Below, piece by piece: positions 16,628-25,100 of a DNA stretch of 64,000 nucleotides (position 1 is the stretch's first letter; every line of letters begins with the position of its first letter). The notes under the pieces are model-generated. The model was given only the letters and a program-made list of their open reading frames with translations, did not search any database and was not told the DNA's origin. A program made the position numbers and the translations under genes. Location of the stretch: assembly GCF_000422625.1 (NCBI RefSeq), contig NZ_AUGK01000006.1, positions 164,547-228,546 of the forward strand, read 5' to 3'. Source of the DNA: Adlercreutzia mucosicola DSM 19490. Its GTDB lineage: Bacteria; Actinomycetota; Coriobacteriia; Coriobacteriales; Eggerthellaceae.

Positions 16628-17497
16628 CTACGCGCTGCGGGGCGCGGCGCTGCCGGCTTCGGTGGTGCCGTCGGCCCGCTCTGCGCGTACGCGCTCGGCC
16701 ATGATGCCCTCGATGCCCCGCTCGATGCGGTCGTAGACGTCTTGCTGGGCTGGGTTGTTCCCCTCGAAGGCGATTTCGCCCAAGAATCGCTCCCGGTCGG
16801 TGGAGGGGCGCAGCCAGTTGGCCGTGTCGAAGCAGGCGATGACGGGGGCCAGGGTCTCGAGGGACTCGTCGACGAGGGCGGCCCGCTCAAGCTCGGGGGC
16901 ATCGGGCGCGAGGGCGCCTAGGCGCTCGTCGAGTTGTTCCAGGGCCTGCACCAGGTTCTCATTGGCAATGCACTCGATGACGCGCTCCAATTCGCCGAGC
17001 TCATCGTCGTCGTAGAGGTGACCGGCAACGATGAGGGCGGTGCGGTCGGCGGGGCTCGCGTCGGTGAGCGTGTTGACGCCCGGCAGCATGCGCAAGATGC
17101 GGGCGAAGCGCACAGGCAGATCGGGATCGAGGTTCTCGGCGCGCAGCTCGGCGATGGTGCGACGCTGCTCTTGCAGGCGCTCGATTTCTAGAGCCAGTTT
17201 GCGGTCGAGCTCTTCCAGGGCGCCGAGCGACGACGGGGCGGTATCGGTCGCGGTCTCCTCGCCGTTGGCACATCTCTTCGGCGCGTCTAGCTCTTCGAGG
17301 ACGGTGCCGATGCAGGCGAGGGGAAAGCCTAGGGAGGCCAGGCGCTTGATGCGCAGGACGCGGGCCAGGTCGGCGGCGCTGTAGTCGCGGTAGTCGTTCT
17401 CGGAGCGCGCCGGTTCGGGCAGCACTCCCATCTGGTGGTAGTGCCGCAGCGTGCGCACGGTCACCCCGGCCAATTTCGCCACCTCGTTGCTGCGCAT
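16628..17497 (-). CDS. MerR-family transcriptional regulator with a C-terminal sensing domain
   Basis: 289 aa. The N-terminal winged helix is typical (SNEVAKLAGVTVRTLRHYHQMGVLPEP, residues 3-29; then YRDYSAADLARVLRIKRLASLGF). A coiled-coil (EELDRKLALEIERLQEQ) leads into about 150 residues of alpha-helical domain of unknown ligand, as in TipA-like activators. No metal-binding cysteine pair, so a small-molecule inducer is likely. Upstream of the MFS gene on the same strand with a 210-base gap; control of that exporter is inferred. Confidence 0.85.
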   Translation of the reverse strand: MRSNEVAKLAGVTVRTLRHYHQMGVLPEPARSENDYRDYSAADLARVLRIKRLASLGFPLACIGTVLEELDAPKRCANGEETATDTAPSSLGALEELDRKLALEIERLQEQRRTIAELRAENLDPDLPVRFARILRMLPGVNTLTDASPADRTALIVAGHLYDDDELGELERVIECIANENLVQALEQLDERLGALAPDAPELERAALVDESLETLAPVIACFDTANWLRPSTDRERFLGEIAFEGNNPAQQDVYDRIERGIEGIMAERVRAERADGTTEAGSAAPRSA

Positions 17498-17734
17498 AGC
17501 CCTTCCTTTCGAACGTGGGCCCATCATACTCTTCAAAGACCGAGGGGCTTTGCACTCTCGCAACCTCCACAACTGGGGCGCGGCACAGCGCTCGGGGCGA
17601 GCGGGATGCAGTCAGCCCTCCAACCCCTGTTCGGGTGTCTCCTGCAGGGCGCTCCTCGAGGAGCCCGAACGGTCGCTGCTCCTTACGGAAGATCGCAGGG
17701 CTGGCGGCCCTCGAAGCCGTTCGGATGAGTGGAA

Positions 17735-17775
17735 AGCGAGACGGAAGCGGGGGAGGGGACGGCTTCCGTCTCGCT
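17735..17775 (-). terminator. Hairpin terminator after the Tat flavoprotein gene
   Basis: Perfect 14-bp stem (17735-17748 with 17762-17775); on the minus strand only a short T-rich tail follows. It lies just past the flavoprotein stop. Confidence 0.6.
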
Positions 17776-17788
17776 GAAAAGGGAATGG

Positions 17789-19537
17789 CTACCGAGCGGC
17801 CACCTGGCGTCCGCACAGCATGCCGAAGGTGACGCAGCGGCCGGCGTTCAGGCCAGCGGCCAGGTTCGGGTAGGTGCCGTTGTAGTAGTTGCCCGAGTCG
17901 TTGCCGATAACGTAGAGCCCCTCGATGGGCGCATTGTCGGCATCGAGCGCCTGGAAACGCGTGTTGATCTTGATGCCGTCAAGGGTGGCCAGCGCCATGC
18001 CCGACAGCTTGCAGGCATAGAACGGTGCCGTGCGAATCTCGGAGAGACGGAATGCCTCCTTGCCGTACTGGCTATCGTTTTGGGTGTCGTAGAAGCCGTT
18101 GTACTGCTCTACCGTGGCGAGGAAGGTCTCCTTGTTGATGCCGAAGGCATCGGCAAGCTCTTCCAGTGTGTCGGCCTTCACGATCTTACCCTCTTCCACG
18201 AGCGCTTCGATGATGGCCGCAGTGCCTTCGATGCCCTCGGGGTCCATCTGGTTGGTGCCCTCGCCTTTGATCAGGCCCGAGCAGCCGATGGTGTGGAAGC
18301 GCTCGATATCAGTCGGCCAGTTGGCGTCCCAGATATCGAACCAGGCGCGCTGGCTGGATTTACGCGCCAGGGCGTGGATGAGGAAGTCGTAGGGCGACGA
18401 TTCGTTGGTGATGCGCTCGCCCTCGATGTCTACCTTCAGGAAGGGCTGGGTGGCCATGTGGAAGTAGCCGAAGTCCATGGCAAAGGGATCGCCGGGCAGC
18501 TGATCGGGGCGCATGATGCCGCGGTCGAACACCATGGAGGTAGGGTTCTCGTCCTTGACGGCGCCCGCCCACAGACACGCTTTGATGCCCTGGCCCTGGG
18601 CGTTGAAGTTGCCGAAGGGCACCACGCCGCACAGACCGCGGGCGTTTTCGGCCTGAAGGGCCATGTACATGTCGGGGTTGTTCGCGTAGCCGCCCGTGGC
18701 CACGATGACGCCCTTGGAGGCGTTGATGCGCAGGTAGGTGGCGCCGTCGTCAGTGGAAGCGTAGGCGCCCACTACCTTGTCGCCTTCTTTGATGAGGCAT
18801 TCAAGGCTGGTGAGATAGCGCAGCTCGGCGGTGGGCTGGGCGAGGAAGTTGCCCTCGATCTGAGCGTAGGTGACGCCCTCTCCGCTGGCCTCGTCCTTGC
18901 CCATCTTGCCGTTGTCGAGCATGGCACCATGGCCGGTGGGCCAGCATTTGTAGCGCGTCTCTTCGGCGGGCATGCTCCACTCCAGGTCGATCTTGCACAG
19001 GTCGACGCCATCAGTGAGGTCGCAGTACCAGTCCACCGCCTCGGCGGAATGGGCGGCCCACAGCTGGTAGAGATCCATGTTGGCGTTGTTCAGGGAGTAG
19101 TGCGCTAGATCGTTGCAGATCTCCTGGGGGTCAATGGTTACTCCGGCCTCCTTTTGCTTGCGCGAGCCCACTGCGCCGATGGCCGAGCCGCGCAGGCCCG
19201 TGCCCTTGTCGAACTTCTCGATGAGCAGCGTGTGCGCCCCCTCCATGGCGGCAAAGTTGGCGGCGACCAAACCCGAGCAGCCAGCCCCAACGACGAGCAC
19301 CTCGGTGTCGATAGTCTCGGCGCAGTCGGTGTCGGTGATGGCGGGGGGTTCGCCGAGCCATGCGGGAACGTCGGCGGTGCCCTCGGTGGGGGCGGGTGCA
19401 TCGGCGGCGTTCCCGCCCGTGGCGGCGACGGGCTGGCCCTGAGGCGCGCAGCCGGCCAATCCCAGGGCGGCCGCTGCGCTGGCGGCGAAGGTGCCGGTAA
19501 TAAAGTGGCGGCGACTGAGCGATTTATCGATGGTCAT
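17789..19537 (-). CDS. Tat-exported FAD-dependent reductase, fumarate reductase/flavocytochrome c fold
   Basis: 582 aa. Twin-arginine signal SRRHFITGT, hydrophobic stretch, and lipobox LAGC (Cys29), so probably a lipoprotein outside the membrane. FAD-binding fold: VLVVGAGCSGLVAANFAA, then ATGGYA and GLYVIGNDSG near the end. The active-site region EGERITNESSPYD fits the FRD superfamily. No CxxCH haem motif and no FMN-binding domain, so electrons must come from a partner not in view. In Eggerthellaceae this family acts as respiratory reductases for organic acceptors; the acceptor here is unknown. Divergent from a LuxR regulator, a common arrangement in the group. Confidence 0.85.
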   Translation of the reverse strand: MTIDKSLSRRHFITGTFAASAAAALGLAGCAPQGQPVAATGGNAADAPAPTEGTADVPAWLGEPPAITDTDCAETIDTEVLVVGAGCSGLVAANFAAMEGAHTLLIEKFDKGTGLRGSAIGAVGSRKQKEAGVTIDPQEICNDLAHYSLNNANMDLYQLWAAHSAEAVDWYCDLTDGVDLCKIDLEWSMPAEETRYKCWPTGHGAMLDNGKMGKDEASGEGVTYAQIEGNFLAQPTAELRYLTSLECLIKEGDKVVGAYASTDDGATYLRINASKGVIVATGGYANNPDMYMALQAENARGLCGVVPFGNFNAQGQGIKACLWAGAVKDENPTSMVFDRGIMRPDQLPGDPFAMDFGYFHMATQPFLKVDIEGERITNESSPYDFLIHALARKSSQRAWFDIWDANWPTDIERFHTIGCSGLIKGEGTNQMDPEGIEGTAAIIEALVEEGKIVKADTLEELADAFGINKETFLATVEQYNGFYDTQNDSQYGKEAFRLSEIRTAPFYACKLSGMALATLDGIKINTRFQALDADNAPIEGLYVIGNDSGNYYNGTYPNLAAGLNAGRCVTFGMLCGRQVAAR

Positions 19538-19747
19538 GGGTATCCCTTCCTTCTCTTGTGCGGTTCCCAGCGATGGGAACGACTCTCGAACCCGCTCTCA
19601 GTGTGCCCCACTTCGAGGCAGTGGGCTATCGTGCTATTCAGGGATTTTTGCGTTTTGGCAGGTCATTGCCATCCCCTCTTTCACGTGAGTTGCTATCTTT
19701 GCTCGGGTCGGTACAATGGGATTGCGGATGAAGGGAGGGGGCCAACC

Positions 19748-21262
19748 ATGTTTCCGTGGGTACAATCGCTGGATCAGTTCTTTCGGCAGGCGCGTCTGCG
19801 CTACCTGGGCCTGGGGCTTCTCATTGCGTGGGTTTACGGGTCGTGGTTCTCCGACGGCATCTTTCTTCCCGGTAGCCCCCAGTCGGCGGCTACCTTGCAG
19901 GTTTCTCTGCTGTTTTCCGCTATTGGTCTGCTGATCCTGGCGTTTCGCCCTCATCGGCGCACGCCCTTGACGCCTCTGGTGGTGCTGGCGGCTGCCATTG
20001 TGGTATCGACGACCACCCTGCTGTTTTTCGTGGCCCCTGTTGGTGCAGCGCTATTGGCCATAAGCGCCTTGGGCGGTGTGGCTTCGGCGGTGCTATGGAT
20101 CGCCTGGGGCGAGTTGTTCTGCCAAGTGGACTTGGAGATCACCGAGGCTTGCATTCCGGCATCGCTCGGCGTATTCGTCGGGGCGGTGTTGCTCACGTAT
20201 CTGCTGCCTCATCCTTTTTCGGGGATATTGGCGGCCTTGTTTCCCCTGGCGTCTAGCTTGATGCTGCTGCTCTGCAAAAACGGGCAGCCGCCTCAGTTCT
20301 CCTTCCCTGAGCCCGTCGAGCCTTTCGCCGATGTGCTGCCGTCGCTGGTGAAGCTGGCATCCTGCTCCATGGTGTGCAGCATTGCCACGGGATGTGTGGT
20401 GACGAGCTTGCCGTCTGACGCTCTGACCATGATGGGAATGGATTCGGGCGGTATTCTCTTCTATGTGGCCGGAGGCACTCTGGCGGGGCTCATTGCCGTG
20501 TTCGCCATCGCGCACACGAGCCGCATGAGCTTCTCGTTTCTCTACGAGTGGGCTATTCCCCTGATCGTGTTCTCGCTCTCGCTGCGCGCTCTGAGCTCGG
20601 GGTGGAGTGAGGTGCTTGCTTCGGTGTTGGCCTGTACGGCCGCCCTGTATGTGGAGGTACTCTTCTTCGCCATCTTTGCGCGCATCACGGCGAAGGGGCT
20701 GTGCCTGCCGAGCGAGACATTCGGCATCTTTCGCGCCCTGGTGCAGCTGGGTTTTCTGGGAGGGGCTGTGCTGGGGGCCTCGTTTTCACTTCAATGGGGA
20801 TTGCCGCTATATCTGGCCCTGATCTGTTTGTGTGTGGTGATGCTGCCCCTGTTTCTGCACCTGCAAGAGCGTTTCGAGGAGTCGCGGATGCGCTGGGGCG
20901 CGATCGAGATGGCCGTGGTGTCCCTGGGCGACATCGATGTCGGAGAAAGGGGCGAGCGGGGGAGCGTAGAGTGCTGCGCGGTTGTAGAGGAGCCGTCGGC
21001 GTCGGAGCCAGTCGACTATGTGGAGAGGATGGCCGAGACGTTCAAGCTGTCGCCGCGTGAACAGGAAGTGCTGCGCTATCTGGGGCGCGGGCGGTCAGTC
21101 CCCTATATGCGCGAAGCGATGACCATCTCTAAAAGCACCATAGAGACTCACATCAAGCATATCTACGCTAAGGCCGATGTGCATTCCAAACAGGAGCTGA
21201 TCGACCTTATCGAGTCCTACCAGAGCGCCAATGGGGATGAGGAGGCGGCTACTCGGGTCTAG
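19748..21262 (+). CDS. LuxR-type regulator with polytopic membrane sensor half
   Basis: 504 aa; ATG 19748 follows GAAGGGAGG. About 12 transmembrane helices fill residues 20-380, then a linker and a C-terminal LuxR helix-turn-helix (LSPREQEVLRYLGRGRSV..., KSTIETHIKHIYAK). These membrane LuxR proteins are greatly expanded in Eggerthellaceae and often lie beside Tat oxidoreductase genes. It starts 210 bases from the divergent flavoprotein, so it is its likely regulator. The inducer, perhaps the reductase substrate, is inference. Confidence 0.9.
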   Translation: MFPWVQSLDQFFRQARLRYLGLGLLIAWVYGSWFSDGIFLPGSPQSAATLQVSLLFSAIGLLILAFRPHRRTPLTPLVVLAAAIVVSTTTLLFFVAPVGAALLAISALGGVASAVLWIAWGELFCQVDLEITEACIPASLGVFVGAVLLTYLLPHPFSGILAALFPLASSLMLLLCKNGQPPQFSFPEPVEPFADVLPSLVKLASCSMVCSIATGCVVTSLPSDALTMMGMDSGGILFYVAGGTLAGLIAVFAIAHTSRMSFSFLYEWAIPLIVFSLSLRALSSGWSEVLASVLACTAALYVEVLFFAIFARITAKGLCLPSETFGIFRALVQLGFLGGAVLGASFSLQWGLPLYLALICLCVVMLPLFLHLQERFEESRMRWGAIEMAVVSLGDIDVGERGERGSVECCAVVEEPSASEPVDYVERMAETFKLSPREQEVLRYLGRGRSVPYMREAMTISKSTIETHIKHIYAKADVHSKQELIDLIESYQSANGDEEAATRV

Positions 21263-21361
21263 GTCCTCCCCGAGGGGGTGACCGTATAGGAGTCGGCCGC
21301 CTGGTCGTATGAAAGCCCGTTGCACGGTCGCGATCGTAGGGAAAAATGAAGAAGAAACCTC

Positions 21362-21405
21362 TTTACAAGAACAAATGTACTTATATAATGAGATAAAACA
21401 AATGT
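21362..21405 (+). promoter_or_regulatory. Promoter with two ACAAATGT boxes
   Basis: TTTACA (21362-21367), 16 bases, TATAAT (21384-21389), the best sigma-70-type promoter in the window. Two ACAAATGT boxes (21371-21378 and 21398-21405) flank the -10. The same core occurs in both repeats around the DUF3990 pair. It probably drives the 28-codon ORF and the ribbon-helix-helix gene. The rest of 21263-21596 shows nothing else. Confidence 0.65.
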
Positions 21406-21596
21406 TCTAAAGGTTGGGTACATCCCTAACTTCCCTGTTTGGAGGACAGCCATCCGATGTGAAGGAGGCTGTCATGGCTGCGTTTTCCTGCTTTCTTTGA
21501 TGCGGCGTCCTCGACGTTTTCGCCACGTTTCTCTGGGGTCCTTGAGAAACGGTTCGCTGCACATTACAATTTCGTTTAACGAAAGTAGGGATAACT

Positions 21597-21683
21597 ATGA
21601 TCGAGATGATGGTTCATTCGCATGTGCTCACCCCGCCGATGGAAAACGCGATACGAGAACTCGGTCTTGCAAGGAGGAAATAA
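21597..21683 (+). CDS. Possible 28-aa leader peptide ahead of the RHH gene
   Basis: ATG 21597 follows AGTAGGG; the frame encodes 28 residues (start MIEMMVHSHV, end GLARRK) and stops at TAA 21681-21683, two bases before the next ATG. The ribosome site of the next gene (AAGGAGGAAA) lies inside its last codons, so its translation could affect that gene. It may also be a decayed partner gene. Chance cannot be excluded at this length. Confidence 0.35.
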   Translation: MIEMMVHSHVLTPPMENAIRELGLARRK

Positions 21684-21685
21684 TT

Positions 21686-21973
21686 ATGAAAAAGGCCGCT
21701 GCGGGACTTGAGAAGACGTTCGACGTTACAGCCGAGCAAATTGCCGAATGGGACGAGATGGTCGTTCGGGGGGATATCCCGGGCGTGCCAGTCGGCGAGG
21801 TCGTTGTCGGGCGACCGCTGAAATTCGGTGAGCATTTGAAGCTTGTGGGCTTCAAGGAGACCGAGCTTAAAATCGAGCAGATGGACGAGCGGGCGAACAG
21901 TCTGGGTATGAGACGATCCGATTATCTGCGTTGGCTCGTCGATAGGGATCTTGCGGCGGCTGGCGTTGCCTAA
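21686..21973 (+). CDS. Ribbon-helix-helix-like protein, possible antitoxin or regulator
   Basis: 95 aa; ATG 21686 follows a perfect AAGGAGGAAA. The C-terminal half (VGFKETELKIEQMDERANSLGMRR then SDYLRWLVDRDL) fits an RHH/CopG-like DNA-binding fold: strand, helix, turn, helix. The N-terminal half (AEQIAEWDEMVVRGDIPG) looks like a partner-binding segment of antitoxins. No toxin-like gene adjoins it; the next gene encodes a 66-aa helical protein. An orphan antitoxin or autoregulator is inferred. Confidence 0.65.
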   Translation: MKKAAAGLEKTFDVTAEQIAEWDEMVVRGDIPGVPVGEVVVGRPLKFGEHLKLVGFKETELKIEQMDERANSLGMRRSDYLRWLVDRDLAAAGVA

Positions 21974-21992
21974 GCGAGGAAGGGTGGGAAAC

Positions 21993-22193
21993 ATGATGGA
22001 AGAGAGCGAGCGTTTGGCGCGGTTTGAGGCGGTGCTGGCCGATTGGGCGGCGGAGTGGGAGTCGGTGACCGCGACCCTGGAGGCCCTGCGCGCCCAAGGC
22101 AAAACGCGTACTGCTACCTACCAGCAGCTCACGGCCCGTAAGCTGACGTTGAAGTCGATGCTGGCCCCCTTTGAAGAGCGAGGTCTCCTGTGA
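21993..22193 (+). CDS. Small helical protein coupled to lhr
   Basis: 66 aa; ATG 21993 or 21996 after AGGAAGG. Almost wholly helical and charged (ARFEAVLADWAAEWESVTATLE), with no motif I recognise. Its TGA overlaps the GTG of the helicase gene, so the two are translationally coupled. A small partner of Lhr, or an upstream cistron of a TA-like cassette, are both possible. Confidence 0.6.
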   Translation: MMEESERLARFEAVLADWAAEWESVTATLEALRAQGKTRTATYQQLTARKLTLKSMLAPFEERGLL

Positions 22194-25100
22194 GCACGTC
22201 GGCCGATAATCGGAGTGAAACGGGGGCGATGTCATCGTTTTCGGAGCCGGTGCGGGAATGGTTCTCGGGGGCTTTCGGGGTGCCCACGACGGTGCAGGCG
22301 CGGGCTTGGGACGCCATCGCCCGTGGCGATAACGCGCTTGTGATCGCGCCGACGGGCTCGGGTAAGACGCTGGCGGCGTTTCTGTGGGCCATCGATGACC
22401 TCATGGCCGAGAAGGCGCGTGCGACCGAGGCCGGGGAGAAGTGGCTCCGGGGCGTGCGCGTGCTGTACGTGTCGCCCCTGAAGGCGCTCGGTGCCGATGT
22501 GGATCGCAACTTGCAGGGGCCGCTTGCGGCTATTACCGAGCTGGCCTGCGTGCGGGCGGCTGCCGCTGGGGCATCCTCCTTCGAGGTGCGCACCGCTATG
22601 CGCACCGGCGACACCACTTCCGAGGAGCGCCGCAAGATCGTGCGCAACCCACCGGATATCCTCATCACGACGCCCGAGTCGCTTTACCTCATGCTCACCT
22701 CGGCGGCGCGCGAGGTGCTGCGCACCGTGGAAACGGTTATCGTGGACGAGGTGCACGCCCTGGCCGGCGATAAGCGCGGAGCGCATCTGTCGCTCTCGCT
22801 GGAGCGGCTGGACGATCTGCTGGAGCAGCCGGCCCAGCGCATCGGACTGTCGGCTACGGTGCGCCCCCGCGACGAGATCGCCCGCTTTCTCGGCGGCGCA
22901 CAGCCTGTTACGGTGGTGGCCGCCGAAGCGCCGCCCAGCCTTGATCTCTCGGTGCGGGTTCCCGTACGTGACCTGACTGCGGTGCCCGCTTTCGATGGCT
23001 TCAAGGGGGCCGGCGACGGTACCGCACACTTGGGCGGCGGCCCGCGGCGTGCCGCTGTCGAGACCGCGTGGAAGTCGGATCGCGCTCTGCGCGCTGTTAT
23101 GGCCGACGGCTCCGCCCCCGCGGCCCATCCCGACAGTCGCGTAGGCATGGCCTCTATCTGGCCGCACATCGAGGCGGCTATTCTGGACGAGGTGCTGAAT
23201 CATCGGTCCACTATCGTGTTCGTGAATTCTCGCGGCCTATGCGAGCGGTTGACGGCGCGGTTGAATGAGCTGTATGCCAAGCGTATGGGCCTGGATGTGA
23301 CCCGATCGGAGCCGGCTGGCTATTGGAGCGATGTGGGGAGTGCCGGCGGCGATGGTGGCTCCGAAGGCGCGGTGCCACCATCGGTAGCCGCCGGCCTCCG
23401 CGGCATCCCCACGGGAGCCGACGCCATGCGCACGGTCCCGGGTGCGGGCTTCCGCTCGGATATCGGCTCGACCACGGCCCTCGTTACCACTCCCTCGGTG
23501 GTCATCGCCAAGGCTCACCACGGCTCGGTTTCCAAGGAGAAGCGCTTGCAGGTGGAGCGGGAACTGAAGGCCGGCGAGCTGCCCTGCGTGGTGGCCACCT
23601 CCAGCCTGGAGCTCGGCATCGACATGGGCTCCATCGATCTGGTGCTCCAGGTGGCCGCGCCACCGTCGGTAGCGAGTGGGCTTCAGCGGGTGGGTCGTGC
23701 GAACCACCAGGTGGGCGGCCGCTCCCAGGGCATCATCTATCCGCGCACGCGCGTTGAGGTGCTGGATGCGGCCGTGATGGCCGAGGGCATGGCGGCCGGC
23801 GCCATCGAGAACACCCATATGGTGCGCAACGCCTTGGATGTACTGGCCCAGCAGACGGTGGCCGCCGTGGCCATGGCCCCCGATGGGCTGTCTGCCGATC
23901 AGTGGCTTGCCTGCGTGCGGCGTTCGGCCTGCTACGCCGATCTGGGGTGCCGTTCCTTCGAGGGAGTGCTCGACATGCTCGCCGGCCGCTACGGGTCGGG
24001 GGAGGTGGCCGAGTTCGCCCCGCGCATCCTGTGGGATCGCGAAACGGGCCTCTTGAAGCCGCGGTCCGGCTCCCAACGCCTGGCAGTCACTGCGGCGGGC
24101 ACCATTCCCGACCGCGGCATGTTCTCGGTGGTGCTGCCCGAGGGCGACGCGAAGCAAGGGCGGCGCCGGGTGGGCGAGCTGGATGAGGAGATGGTGATGG
24201 AGTCGCGGGTGGGCGATATCATCGCCCTGGGCACCAGCACCTGGCGCATTCAGGAAATCAGCTCCGATCGCGTTATCGTGGAGCCGGCGCCCGGTCGTGC
24301 CGCCCGTCTGCCTTTCTGGCATGGTGAGGCGATCGGCCGCCCCTACGAGACGGGCCGTGCCCGTGGAGCCCTGGTGCGGGCCCTGGACGCGGCTCTTGCA
24401 CAGGTTGCAGCGTCTTCCGATAGGGGCGGCGGTGACGGCGGCAGCGCTTCCCTGCCGAGACCGGCCGATGAGGCGGCTGCGGTTCTAGCGGCAATCGTTC
24501 CTCCAGCGCTGAACGAGGACGCGCGGCGCAATCTGGGGGCGCTCATGGTGGCCCAGCGAGAGTGCACGGGCGCGGTGCCCACGGATCGGCGGCTTGTGGT
24601 GGAGCAGTGCACCGACGAGACGGGGGACTGGCGGGTCATCCTGCATTCCCCCTTCGGGCGCCGGGTGCACGAGCCCTGGGCTCTGGCCGTGGCCCATCGC
24701 ATCACCACCACGCTGGGTTTCGATCCTCAAGTCTCGGCGGCCGATGACGGCATCCTGCTCCGCGTACCCCTCGGTGAAGATTCTCTGCCCGGCCCCGAAC
24801 TATTCCTCTTCGATCCCGATGAGCTGGAGGCCATCGTGCGCGAGCGCGTGGGCTTCACGGCTCTCTTTGCCGCCCGCTTCCGCGAATGCGCGGCCCGGGC
24901 CCTGCTCATGACGCCCACGGCTCCGGGCAAGCGAGCGCCTCTGTGGCAGCAGCGAATGCGCGGTGGCCAGCTGCTGGAGGCCGCGCGCCAGGAAGAAGAT
25001 TTCCCCATCATCCTGGAGGCCATGCGCGAATGTCTGCAGGACGTGTTCGATCTGCCGGCCCTGCGCGAGGTGATGACCGGGCTTGCGGCCGAGACCATCA

